Positions 32,965-43,110 of a stretch of 64,000 bases of DNA are shown here, piece by piece (position 1 is the first letter of the stretch; every line of letters begins with the position of its first letter). Source of the DNA: Molossus alvarezi (lineage: Eukaryota > Chordata > Mammalia > Chiroptera > Molossidae); the NCBI GenBank assembly GCA_037176705.1, contig CM073886.1:8888501-8952500 (forward strand), read 5' to 3'. Both the position numbers and the translations under genes were made by a program. A model generated the notes under the pieces. The model searched no databases and was not told the origin of the DNA. It saw nothing but the letters and a program-made list of their open reading frames with translations.

Positions 32965-33110
32965 GTGCGCTCTGTGCTGTCCAATATAGTAGCCACTACA
33001 CACATGTGGCCACTCAGCCCTTGAAGTGTGGCTGGTGCCACTGCAGAATGGAATGTTTCATTTTAATGAACTTGGATTTATACACCACAGGTGAGCATGG
33101 TAGCCAGATC
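32965..33110. mobile_element. Old palindromic mammalian repeat (unassigned)
   Basis: GTGCTGTCCAATATAGTAGC, ACATGTGGCCACTCAGCCC, CTTGAAGTGTGGCTGGTGCC match a common mammalian interspersed repeat, probably a DNA-transposon MITE, whose name I cannot give with certainty. Confidence 0.5.
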
Positions 33111-33589
33111 ACACGGCGCAGCTTCGGAGGGAGCAAAGCAGAGCCCTCAGGGTGCGCTCGGAGTACGGGCGCTGTCCAGAGCAGGGTGTCCGCTGCCGCG
33201 GAGGACATGACATTCAGATGGACATGGGGTGGGGTGGCTCGCAGGCAGAGTGTGCTAGAGGGGCCAGTTATGCTGGCGGTGTTCTGGCCACTGCACTGAC
33301 TGCTGCTAGGAGGGTTCAGAGGAGCAGCACACTGTCCCCTCGCTGCTCTTCCAGGCGAGACAAGTGACTCAGCTCCCTGGCAAACGGCAGGGCCGTCGGT
33401 TCTGCAGAAGGCCACTTAAGGGGAGAAATATTAGTGCACTGTGGTCTCCCACTGATATTTCACGGTGCTCTAAACGTGAACATAATTAAACGCAGCATTC
33501 CCTTCAGAAAAGCAAAACAAAGTCCCCACCTAAAGGAGGCGCCCTGGGTCCCCGCTTTGACAGCAGACTTGGCAGCAGTCTCCCGGTGC

Positions 33590-33790
33590 CCGCGTGCCGA
33601 TGCGGCGTCACCTTTTTCCTGATAGTTAGACATACTCTGTTGTTATTCAGTCCAGTTCCGCTGAAACCGTTGCCAATAGCCCAATCAAATCGTTGGCTGA
33701 ATATATTAAGGGCGCATTGCTGTGAATTTGGCCCTAATGAGGTTTACAGAAAATGCGTTTCCCAGACCACGGAGGCTCCCCGGGTGGAAA
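33590..33790. promoter_or_regulatory. Candidate conserved enhancer block
   Basis: Unique AT-leaning block: GATAGTTAGACATACTCTG, CAATAGCCCAATCAAATCG (CCAAT/TALE-like), GCTGAATATATTAAGGGCGC, GGCCCTAATGAGGTTTACAG. Repeat-free and motif-dense. The flank 33440-33530 (AACATAATTAAACGCAGC) has similar character. 33111-33435 holds nothing recognised. Confidence 0.45.
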
Positions 33791-33924
33791 CTGCTGGCTG
33801 GCTCTCCTTGGCACAGCCTCCGGCCCAGGCCAGCCATCCTGAGAGAGAGCCTCTTCATAAACCAAGATGCCACAGCTAGAGCAAGGAGTTGGGGGGCTGC
33901 CTCAGTTTCCCTGAGGGGAATAAT

Positions 33925-34316
33925 CGGTCTTAGGTCTGCTCCAGCTGCCATAACAGAATCCCACCGTCCAAGGGGCTAAAACACTGAAGTGAATTTCCTC
34001 CCAGTTCCGGAGGCCAGAGGTCCAAGATCCAGGTGTTGGAAAACGTGGCTTCTGGTGAGAACTCTCTTCCTGGCTTGTAGACGTCACCTTCTCGCTGAGG
34101 GCTCATGAGGCCTTTCTTCTGGGCGCCGGGGGAGAGAGAAAGCCTGCCATTTCCTCCTCTTCTTATGAAAGCACCAGTCCTATCGGATTAGGGCCCCACT
34201 CATATGACCTCATTTAACTTTGATTATCTACCGAGAGGCCCATCTGCAAATATCGTCACGTTGCGTTTTAGGACTTCAACAAAAAGTCTGGGGAGGGACA
34301 CAATTCAATCCACACA
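33925..34316 (-). mobile_element. MLT1-type LTR (ERVL-MaLR)
   Basis: Antisense MLT1: TCCAGCTGCCATAACAGAAT, CTCTTCCTGGCTTGTAGACG, CACCAGTCCTATCGGATTAG, GACACAATTCAATCCACACA. Confidence 0.9.
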
Positions 34317-34464
34317 AGGTGGTTGAAGACAAATGATTCAGGGATGCCGTCGACTGTAATGAGCAAAAGAGCAAAAAGGATCTGGGTCAGCTCAGCTCTG
34401 AGGGGCCATCCTCACAGGGCTGGCCCTGGTCGGCACGGCAGCCAGAGACAGGTGGTGGCTGCAA

Positions 34465-34925
34465 CATCGTCTGTATGTGAACAGCTGGAAACAACCTCAA
34501 TGTCTGTAGATATAGAAATGTTCTCATTAAAATAAAGCAGTCATAGCACGGACTACGAAGGAGCAGACAAAAACGATGAGATGGAGATGAATGTCCACAC
34601 ATGGAAGACCCAGGACATAGTAAGTGAAATAAGAGCATTATAAAGAGGTACATGGGGTCCTATTTGTTTTGGAACAAACAGAAGGAAACAATGTATTCCT
34701 GTACAAATGTGTGTGTGTGCGCGTGCAAATGCACAGAAAACAGTTGAAGGAAAACACACATAACTGATAATAGTTGTTGCATCTGGAGAGCAAGGGGGAG
34801 AATGGATTGAGGGGATTTCAAATGGAACTTTCATTTTTGCCATATTGTTTGCATTTTTTCAAGACTGTATCCACGAAAGAGAAGATATTTACAGCATATA
34901 AAACAAGTCAACAAAGAATTGTTAT
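34465..34925 (+). mobile_element. L1M-type LINE-1 3' end
   Basis: ACAGCTGGAAACAACCTCAA, ATGTCTGTAGATATAGAAAT, GTCCACACATGGAAGACCCA, then TTTTTGCCATATTGTTTGCA: ORF2 end and 3' UTR of an old L1 in sense. A GT run (34707-34721) is part of it. Confidence 0.75.
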
Positions 34926-35115
34926 TCAAATTTTATTAAGAATTCATATGATCCCTAGCCAGTTTGGCTCAGCAGTTGGAGCATTGGCCCACAGACCAAA
35001 GGGTCACAGGTTGGATTCTGGTCAAGAGCACGTACCTCAGTTGTGGTTCAATCCCCAGCCCTGGTTGGGGTCGTGCAAAAGGCAACCAACCAATCAATGT
35101 GTCTCTCCCATGTGG

Positions 35116-35160
<45 letters not shown>

Positions 35161-35900
35161 CCTACCTCCCTCCCTCTATCTGAAAATCAATAAAAAAATA
35201 TCCTCAGGTGAGGGTTGTAAAACAAAGAATTCGTATGAATTGGTAAGAAAAAGACAAAATCCACCAGAAAGAAAATGTGGGCAAAAGTCATCAACAGAAA
35301 TTTCCCAGAAGAGGTAACTCAAACCAATGAACATTTAAGAGGCTCAGCCTCATTAAAACACAAATGAAAACCACAATGAGACATCAATACACACCAAACA
35401 GATTGGTAAAAATTGTAAAGGGAAACGAGTGAATTTTGGCAAGGACAGGGGTTGGCAGGAATTCTCACCCAAGAGAACGGGATGAGCGCAAACTGGTCAA
35501 GTAGGTTGGATTCACCTCTCGAGTTTTCCATGAGAAGACCCATGATCAAGCAGCCGTACTCCCAGGCAAACACCTCGATTAACCTTGAACAAGTGAGCCA
35601 GGCAACATAAATAAAAATGTCCACAGCCACTCAAAGCTGGAAATAATCCACGGGTCCATCACTAGCGGAATGAAGAAACACTGGCCAGCCCATGCGACGG
35701 TGCACCAGGCAGCAGAGACAAAGAGCAAATACCAGCGCAGCGTTCAGGATGAGGGTCAGTTTTGGAAGGGGAGGGAATTGTAACTAGAGAAGAGCAGCTA
35801 CGAGTTTCCAAAGTACTAGGAATGTTCTATTTCCACACTTGGGTGTTTATCTTATTGTTCTTTTTAAACTCTGTATGTTTCATAAACTATTTTAACCTGC
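34926..35900 (+). mobile_element. Second old LINE-1 3' segment, split by a Ves
   Basis: After the SINE, GGCAAAAGTCATCAACAGAA, AAACACAAATGAAAACCACA, ATGAGACATCAATACACACC and, near the end, a TTTAAACTCTGTATGTTTC stretch follow L1 ORF2 3' order in sense. It lies immediately downstream of another L1 3' end, so two copies are in tandem. Confidence 0.75.
34938..35238 (+). mobile_element. Ves SINE with target duplication and long CT tract
   Basis: AAGAATTCATATGA (34938-34951) and AAGAATTCGTATGA (35225-35238) match at 13 of 14 bases. The body starts CCCTAGCCAGTTTGGCTCAG at 34953, has an uninterrupted CT dinucleotide run of about 36 bases, and ends with the tail motif ATCCTCAGGTGAGGGT. Confidence 0.95.
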
Positions 35901-36265
35901 CTCGTCTGGGCTCCGGGTCTGTCCAGACCACAGATCCACATGGGCGCCAGCTGCGTGTGGGCTGTGGGGGCCGGGAGGTTGGAAACACTGGTCTAGGCAG
36001 ACCAGCTGTGCTATCTCCTGACACCCTCTCAGAAACAAGGTGACACACTGGGGTCCACCCACCCCGACCTGCCTCCTCTCACTCACGCAACAGCCAGACC
36101 CTAAGGGTGTGCCAGGGTCCCCACATGCCCCCCCACACACACACGTATGCATGCACGCACACACGCACACATCACCGGGGCATTTCTGACAGTGCCAGTC
36201 AGGGGCAGAGACTGGGATCCCGGCTCAGTCTGGCTGGGCTCCCTAGACACATCATTCTTCCACAG
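35901..36265. other. Unannotated, with CA-rich run
   Basis: An interrupted CA microsatellite lies at 36129-36172. Nothing else is recognised. Confidence 0.5.
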
Positions 36266-36269
36266 GCTC

Positions 36270-36425
36270 ATTCTGTCACTCGTTTAATGACCCATTCTTC
36301 TTCCAAGTGCACACCTACTCTGTGCCAGGCTTTGGGGGCACCGGATGAATGGCCGCCATCTCGGGAAGGAGAGCCCGAAGCCCGGCAGGGCACTCAGCCA
36401 TGGAAATGAGCAGTAGGTGACGGGA
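36270..36425 (-). mobile_element. L2 LINE fragment
   Basis: CACACCTACTCTGTGCCAGG, CTTTGGGGGCACCGGATG: L2 3' region in reverse. Confidence 0.65.
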
Positions 36426-36559
36426 CAGGTGCCAGAGGAGAACAGACACAGTTGACATTTTCAGACGCAAACGCCAGGGCTCAGTCTCAGAAATCCAGCC
36501 TCAGGCTATGGAGACTGAGGGGCAAAGAGCAGCCAGCAATGAGGTGCTTACGGACAAGG

Positions 36560-36870
36560 GCATGGCTAGAAACAGGGTATGGTCGACGTGAAGTCATTGG
36601 CGTTGTGCAGAAATATTTCATCATGTGGAGGATTGTGTGTCCTTTTCCACTAGCTGTGGCCGCAGCACTCGCTTTCGCTATGATGTTACTTCTGGGCGGG
36701 CAACTTGGAATGCCCAGGGCGTGGAGGCTCTGTCCAGCAGCGTCTCAGGGTGAGGAGGAGCCTACGAAGCAGGAGAGAGAATAAAACCTTTGGGTGACAG
36801 CCACTGAGACTGAGACGTGAGGGTGTTTTGTTTCTGCAGCATTACGCAGTCTGCCCTGACTGATCCCGGC
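36560..36870 (+). mobile_element. LTR-like repeat, same family as 51.25-51.57 kb
   Basis: The end reads GACAGCCACTGAGACTGAGA, GGGTGTTTTGTTTCTGCAGC, ATTACGCAGTCTGCCCTGAC. An almost parallel end occurs at 51500-51565 (ACACTGAGACTTGGGGATTG, ACAGCATAACCCAGCCTATC). Both look like ends of one old LTR family I cannot name. The 110-codon frame 36452-36784 overlaps it and is not supported as a gene. Confidence 0.45.
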
Positions 36871-37084
36871 AGAGCAGGAAGAGGAAGGGGGCTGAGCAGG
36901 AGTGGGGGAGGGGAAGGACTGGGATTAGCAGGTCCCGCTCTCTCCTTTGCACTCCCAAGTCTGGCCCCACAGACAGAGTAGCTCTGTAAACCAGAGCCAC
37001 AATCCAGGCCCCTGACACCTAGAAAGACGGACAGGAAAACACGCCAGCTGTCTCCATCTTCATTCTAGGAATTCACTTGATTTC

Positions 37085-37265
37085 CCAGGAAGGGGCCTGG
37101 GGAGCTCTCTCACTTTCTCTTCATTACATTCTGAGGATTCCTCAGCCCCTCTGCGGAGGCTGCGTTTATCCTGAACTCTATCTGCTCCGCTGAGCATTCA
37201 TAAACCAAGAGCTGTCGGAGAGAGAATCCACCGAGAAGAAAAGTCAAAGCCAGGTTCCTAGGGCA
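37085..37265. promoter_or_regulatory. Possible conserved non-coding element
   Basis: Repeat-free block with CTCTTCATTACATTCTGAGG and TGAGCATTCATAAACCAAGA. Weak call on composition. 37266-38075 is otherwise unannotated; 37480-37615 is notably AT-rich. Confidence 0.25.
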
Positions 37266-38079
37266 CAAAGGGGGCATCTGAGCAGGGGCAGCCCCGGCCC
37301 CCATGGCTTGGCTCCTCCACCAGCAGGACTGCCTGGCGCCACCACCCTGCCCCCAGGGAGCCAACGGTGGTGGCAGATTCTGCCTCCGGAGATCCACGGG
37401 GACCACCTTTCAGCACATCTAAGAGGCCATTGATTGTGGGGGCATCTTTATGTGCCACTAAGAAAGAAAAACACTGCCGATTAAACCAGGACACAATGTT
37501 TTATTATCACTTAGAATTTTTATTTTATGTGTATTGAAAGGGCTCTCTTAGAGGTATTTTAACATAGATTTTTATCACATATTACTATTGTACATATATA
37601 AAGCGGAAAATATCAGCAAAGTAAATTGGTCAAGTCATCCTAAAGCATCTTCACAGTCAGAAGTTGAGTCTTGTGAGTGTCTTTTGACTCAGTGTCTCTG
37701 GTGTTGGTGTCTTTCACACAATGCCACCCTTGGACGTCACGCGTCCTCCCCCACTGCCCCTGAGACGGCCTCCAAGGAGACACACACTCCTCAAGTTTTG
37801 ATGCTAGCACTTTTTAAAATCTTGCCAAAGGTCTCAGGCAATGACACTGTCCCACTGCCACCAGCCAGCGAGGATTGGGAGAGGCCTCTGATTACAAAAC
37901 AAACCCTGATTTCAGAAATGTTAAAACATGTGTGGGGGTGAGGAGGGAGGAATGGGTACCTTCGAGCGAGTGGTATCAGCATCCACCTTCCCAGGTTCTG
38001 CTTCTAATGTAATAAGTAAGAGTCTGGTCAGAAAGATGTGGATTCTGATCCCAGCCACCCCACTTCCTGGTTGTGGGGT

Positions 38080-38960
38080 CTTCACTGAGGTGGGCTGCGA
38101 ACTGCTGTGGTAACAAAATATCCCCAAATCTCAGTGGCTTAACACAATGAAAATGTGTCTGTCTTTATACAAATCTACTCAAGATCTAAGCCACCTGGCA
38201 GGACAGCTGTCATCCCCAGGCTAACTGCTTGGCTCTGTGGGTCCACCACCTCCGCAGACCTACTGGGTGCGGACTGCTCAGCTCTGTGGGTCCACCACCT
38301 CCACAGACCTACTGGGTGCTGACTGCTCAGCTCTGTGGGTCCACCACCTCCGCAGACCTACTGGGTGCTGACTGCTCAGCTCTGTGGGTCCACCACCTCC
38401 GCAGATCTACTGGGTGCTGACTGCTCAGCTCTGTGGGTCCACCACCTCCACAGACCTACTGGGTGCTGACTGCTCAGCTCTGTGGGTCCACCACCTCCGC
38501 AGACCTACTGGGTGCTAACTGCTCAGCTCTGTGGGTCCACCACCTCCACAGACCTACTGGGTGCTGACTGGTGCTGACTGCTCAGCTCTGTGGGTCCACC
38601 ACCTCCGCAGACCTACTGGGTGCTAACTGCTCAGCTCTGTGGGTCCACCACCTCCACAGACCTACCGGGTGCTGACTGGTGCTGACTGCTCAGCTCTGCG
38701 GGTCCACCACCTCCATAGACCTGCCGGGTGCTGGTGAGGAGGAGAAACTCCCTAATTACAGAAGGGGTTTCCCTGCTTCTGCCCAAAATGACACCCATCA
38801 CTGGCACCCACATTTCCTGGCCCGGAACTAGTCACGTGGCCCTGCCTCACCCCGAAGCCCGGGAAATGACCTTTCCGTACGAGGAAGGAGAAAAGGCCCA
38901 GAGGCCCGAGCATTGGTGGTGCAGCGAAGCCGAGCGGAGATGAGAAGGCAGTTTGCTGAA
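38080..38960. mobile_element. Old LTR-like repeat carrying a minisatellite
   Basis: CTGCTGTGGTAACAAAATAT, CTCAGTGGCTTAACACAATG on the left and GGCCCGGAACTAGTCACGTG, CCGGGAAATGACCTTTCCG on the right look like the two parts of one old mammalian LTR-type repeat in antisense, separated by the tandem array at 38223-38737. Family not assigned. Confidence 0.4.
38223..38737. repeat. 49/59-bp minisatellite, 10 copies
   Basis: GCTCTGTGGGTCCACCACCT recurs at 38232, 38281, 38330, 38379, 38428, 38477, 38526, 38585, 38634 and 38693. The spacing is exactly 49 bp for seven steps, then 59, 49, 59. The 59-bp units carry an extra 10-bp copy of TGCTGACTGG. CCGC/CCAC variants inside the units partly alternate. 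Confidence 0.95.
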
Positions 38961-39269
38961 CCTCCCAGCTTCCTTCCTCGCCAAAGGGGGGCCCTGAGGG
39001 TGCCTGTTTCTTTGGATGCAGTTGGGACACACCCTACAGTGTGCCTGCCACGTGGTGACACCCGGCGAATCCTTGGCTGTGATGGGTCGTAACCCCTAAA
39101 GTCGCACAAAGCACCCCTCCCACCTGAAAACCACTGTCCGTGCCCCAGTTCAAGGGGGGGGGGGGGGAGCTGGTGTGCGGGCAGAGCGAGTGGAGGGAGA
39201 AGGCACGGGGTTATGAACTCCGGAGAGATGAAGGGGAGGAAAGGGTGGTGACCTGCTGCCCTGCACAAC

Positions 39270-39620
39270 TCTGGGCCCAGGGCCCGGGCAGCCAGAGCAG
39301 AGGGCGGCGCAGGGGGCTAGGAACGTGCGGGGAGAGGGAGGAGGGTGGAGGGTGGTGGGAGACAGGCGCTCGGCCCCGCCTCGGGTCCGCCTCGCCCCGG
39401 CAGCCAGGAGCCCGGCTGCAGCCGCCCTCGCCGAGACCCCGACTAGGGCGGCATCCGCAGGCCCTTGCTGCCCTCTAGCGACAGCGCGCGGCACTGCAGC
39501 CGGCGAGCTGGACCGGGCGTGCCCTTCCCCTGCCCGGCCCCGCCCCCTCACGTTTCCTAGCAACCGGCCTTTGTGCCACGGCCCCGGGTCCCGCGCCCTG
39601 GCGCGCAGGCTGCAAACTTC
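39270..39620. promoter_or_regulatory. CpG island
   Basis: The only clear CpG-dense stretch in the window: repeated CGGC, GCGCGCGG, CCGCC and similar text with many CpGs, repeat-free. It contains a GC box (CCCCGCCCCCTC, 39538-39549), an RFX X-box-like sequence (CGTTTCCTAGCAACC, 39551-39565) and two CTCF-like cores in opposite orientation. A flanking stretch (39620-40000) is unique and ends in AT-rich sequence. No exon with a clear start codon or known product is visible. It could be a distal or orphan promoter, or the promoter of an unseen lncRNA. Confidence 0.75.
39438..39482. promoter_or_regulatory. Pair of inverted CTCF-like motifs
   Basis: CGACTAGGGCGGCA (about 39440-39453) and CTGCCCTCTAGCGAC (39468-39482) are opposed versions of the CTCF core, sharing CTAG next to a GGGC/GCCC arm. 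The second is the better match. They are motif matches only. Confidence 0.4.
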
Positions 39621-40003
39621 AGCATCTCCTGGGCTGGCATCTGCCGCAGGGAAGAGAGAAGCGTCTCTGTAGCTTTTTCCTGAAAAGGTTTCTCTTCCCT
39701 CCTCCGTGAAAAAGGATAACGAGGTGGGGTGGGAGAAGGAAATGGTTTAAGTTAATTTAAACCGTGTTTGCCGCAGGCAACAATCCAGGAAAGGTTTTTC
39801 CCCTTTTTTTTATTTTTTATTTTTGGAGTCACGTTTGAAGCCTTGAGGGAAGCTCTTTGCTGCAGCCCAGCGGCCACGGCTAGAACTTGGAAAGTCCCGG
39901 CGGAGAAGCTGCTTGGAGTGGGTCGCTGGAAGGAAGCGCACCCAGGCTGGGCCTGGCGATCCTTGGAAGGGCGTGGCTGGTATCCAGGGAGCCTTCCTCT
40001 TCG

Positions 40004-40315
40004 CCAGGCACTTTTTTTTTTTATTATCCTCACCTGAGGACTTTTTTTTTTTTTTTTTAATCCTCACCAGAGGATATTTTTCCATTTTTTTGTACAGATA
40101 CAGTGGGAGGGAGAGAGAGGAAGAGAGAGAGTGAGAGAAACATCGACGTGAAGGAACACATCGAGTGGCTGCCACCCGCACGACCAACCAGGGCCGGGGA
40201 CAAACTGCAACCGAAGTACATGCCCTTAGCGGGAACCGAACCTGGGTCTCTCCGGACTGCAGGCAGACGCTCTAACCGCTGAGCCAAACTGGCCAGGGCA
40301 CACCAGGCACTTTTT
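40004..40315 (-). mobile_element. Ves SINE with duplicated tail and target duplication
   Basis: CCAGGCACTTTTT occurs at 40004 and 40303. On the minus strand the body ends in one tail motif ATCCTCTGGTGAGGATT, an A run, and then a second tail motif (GTCCTCAGGTGAGGATAAT) with another A run. The tail unit is thus present twice. The head reads GCTGAGCCAAACTGGCCAGG on the plus strand. Confidence 0.95.
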
Positions 40316-40740
40316 AAATTTGGGCTCATACTATCCGCAGGAAGCCATGAGGCAGGCCCAGGGGAGTTAAGGGCATAGCCAGTAAGAGGCAATGCCCAGG
40401 TTTTAAGCCATGAAGGCCCACCCAGAGCTCATCCTGCCAAAGTTGGATGCTATGACTGTCCCCACCCTACAGATAAAGACACTCAGTCTCCAAAGGCTTC
40501 CTCAAGATAAGGTCATTTTTCTACAGTCTGCTGCCCAGACCCTGCCTCCTGCGCCCCCCCCCTGAAATTCTTGAATTCCAGGAGCTGAGCTTGAACAGCA
40601 CCCCAAGGCTGCAGTTCCTGCCAGCGCCCCTGAGCCCCTGATGGCACAGGCTGTGTGCAAGGCCCCGGGGGTCAGGAAGGCTCTGGGCTGTCTCCTCCCT
40701 CCTTCCTCCATGTCAGGGGGCACAGCCCTGACACGTGGGC
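40316..40740. other. Unannotated stretch
   Basis: Nothing firm recognised; GGCATAGCCAGTAAGAGGCA near 40372 is MIR-like. Confidence 0.4.
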
Positions 40741-40744
40741 TTCA

Positions 40745-41130
40745 TTTCACCCACCAACTCATTCCTGCATCCAACCAGTATTTACTGAGCGCCTACTCAT
40801 GCAGGTACTGTGCTGGACAGGGAGGGGACAGTGTGGAGAAGGTACTTAGCTATGAAGACAGGCAACAAACAAGTCAACCAATGAATGTACAAGGTAATTT
40901 CAGATACTAATAAGTGAGAAATAAATGAAACAAGGTGGTGCACCAAAAAAGGGCTGGGTTGGGGACCAGTGCTATCATCAGTTTTATATAATGGCACCTA
41001 TTACATTCTGATGTGCATGCTCATGTGTGCACCTGTTCCCCAACCAGGTGTGATGGCTTGAAGACAGAGACTGTCCTCCATCTCAGTGTCCCCACCTAGG
41101 GCCTGGTGCCGAGCAGCATCTCAGGAAGAG
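40745..41130. mobile_element. Two L2 fragments, reverse then forward
   Basis: CAACCAGTATTTACTGAGCG and CAGGTACTGTGCTGGACAGG (40775-40825) read as L2 in reverse. GAAGACAGAGACTGTCCTCC and CCTAGGGCCTGGTGCCGAGC (41060-41115) read as an L2 3' end in sense. Confidence 0.6.
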
Positions 41131-41269
41131 GAGAAGAGTTGATCTGGTCCTTGCTGATTTCTGAGGAAGGGAGCCCAGACATGGCTGAGGAGTCTCCCAC
41201 CAGGTGCTGAGCTTGACACTGTTTTTAGGAAGGGCAATCTCAGGGACGGCCTAAGTGCTCTGAGCCCTT

Positions 41270-41460
41270 GCTCAGCTCACTCATTTGTATGACTCATTTC
41301 CATCAATCTTTGCAACAGCCTTTTAGAGAGATACTATTACTAACCCATTTTACAGATGTGGAAATTGAGGTCACACTTCTATTGAAGGAGATTCAAGATA
41401 TAAAAGAAGACAGCCTGATTTTCACCCCGTGCTTCTAACCACTACATTCTATAGTCTGCC
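41270..41460 (-). mobile_element. MIR SINE
   Basis: ATACTATTACTAACCCATTT, TACAGATGTGGAAATTGAGG, GCTTCTAACCACTACATTCT: almost full-length MIR antisense. Confidence 0.85.
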
Positions 41461-41504
41461 ACCCAGCAGACCTTCACTCTGTCAGAAATGCCTTAGGGCA
41501 GAGA

Positions 41505-41675
41505 GGGGGGGTGTTACCTTGAGCAAGTCACTTCCCTCCTCTGAGCCTCCATTTCCTTAGGTCTGCAAAACACGGTGCCTACCTTGGCTGGATTGTTCCT
41601 TTGGGGCATTAAATGAGATAATGCAAGTAACCTCTCCAGCAAGAAGCCTAGAATTCAGGAACGGATTTTTTAATT
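41505..41675 (+). mobile_element. MIR SINE
   Basis: CCTTGAGCAAGTCACTTCCC, TCTGAGCCTCCATTTCCTTA, GGGGCATTAAATGAGATAAT: MIR sense. It forms an inverted pair with the copy 45 bp upstream. Confidence 0.85.
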
Positions 41676-41949
41676 AAACAGTGAATAAATGAATGAATGA
41701 GACTTATAAATGTTAGTTTCTGCCCTTATCCCTCAATTCTGTAAAAATGGGGGGGGAAAACCTAAAACACTTCTGCTGAGCTGCTGCTCTGCCCGAATTC
41801 CTGGTGCCCCAGATGGCCGTGTCTTCTGCAGGCAGTCCCAAACAGCGGGCACACGTGTGCACCACGCTGGCTGCTGGCAGCCTGTCCAGGGCGGAGCTCA
41901 TTGGCAGTGCAGCCCCAGCTTGTGGGTATAAGGCAAGAGACCCCAGCCA

Positions 41950-42120
41950 CGTCCTTCTGCACAGGGTGTTCTTGAATCAGACAGACGAGTCCAAATCCCT
42001 TTCTGCGCCCACTATTGTGTGATCTTGGGCAGATGGCTTATCCTCTCTGATGTCTGAAGTCTTCACTTGTTAAGAAGACACCTGCCACGTAAAGTTGTCC
42101 CAGGGATGTTGTCCAGAAAC
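41950..42120 (+). mobile_element. MIR SINE
   Basis: GTGTGATCTTGGGCAGATGG, CTTATCCTCTCTGATGTCTG: MIR sense, diverged. Confidence 0.75.
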
Positions 42121-42199
42121 TTTCCCTGTGGAGCAGTGAGGGTGGGCAAAGGGACAAGTCCAGAGGCCCGTGAGCTGCCTGAGCTGCAGGTGAGCCTGA

Positions 42200-43110
42200 G
42201 ACTGAGTCCTACCTTATCCTCGTCCTCGCTCCTTTCTCACCCGGCCTTATCCCTCCCCACCTCCTGCGCCAGCAGTTCCTGTCAGTTTCACTTCCAGATG
42301 TAACCCTGAGCCCATGCTCTTCTCCCCACCCTCCCTGGTCCCGGCTACTGTCAGCACCACCCTGGACAACTGGACCAGCTTCCCAATGTCCTCCCCGCCC
42401 TGCCCTGCCCCTCCCCACAGCCCAGTCTCCAGACAGCAGCCAGACAGGCCAAGACCATTCCAGGTCAGCTCACCCCCACCCCCACCTAGACCCTCTAGTC
42501 TAGGAACTCAGACTGAAATGCACACTGGTGCCACCACATCCACAGCCGTGGGAGTCCGTCTGTCCTCCAGCTTCGTGCTCCAGAGGCTGCCCTGAGGGAC
42601 GTCAACCTTTGCCCTCTGGATTCTCCCAATAGGAGGTATGAGCAGGAGGTCGGGGGGTAGGAGAGAGACAGCTAGGGGAATGATTCCCAGCTTCCTCTCC
42701 GCTTGGGTGGCAGTGGCGGGGTCCCTCTAGGACAGCTGCCGATGGTCTTGCCACAACTCCTGGTTTCCCTCGCTGCTCCTCCTGCCCCATGAGAACTATG
42801 GTGTCAACAAGGACTCCACTGCTGTTCCCAAGGTGGTTTGTCACTTCTTACACGCCTCCCTCCACCCCACCCACACCTCTGGCAATAGTCTCTTCACTAA
42901 ACTTCCATCGGTGACCCCTGAGTGTGCTGTGTCCTGCCGGGGTAGGAGCCAGCCACTGCCTAGCTCCCCAGCTCTTCTCACTCATCCCACCCTCTCGCCA
43001 CACCTGGTTCCTTGCCGTCCCTCCAACACATCAAGCTCGTGGCCTCCTCAGTGCCATCCGGCCTGGGACACTGGTCTCAGTCAAAGGTCACCCATCAGGG
43101 AGGTTTTCCT
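42200..43110 (+). mobile_element. L2-like CT-rich fragments
   Basis: CACCACCCTGGACAACTGGA near 42355 resembles the L2-type segment encoding the L-D-Y-C motif region, and the surrounding C/T-rich text fits the same family. Diverged; parts may be non-repeat. 43111-43775 holds nothing recognised. Confidence 0.4.

Noticed and set aside
36452..36784. 110-codon frame with a hydrophobic stretch
   Set aside because: Overlaps an LTR-like repeat and has no homologue I can name; the hydrophobic segment alone is not evidence of a gene.
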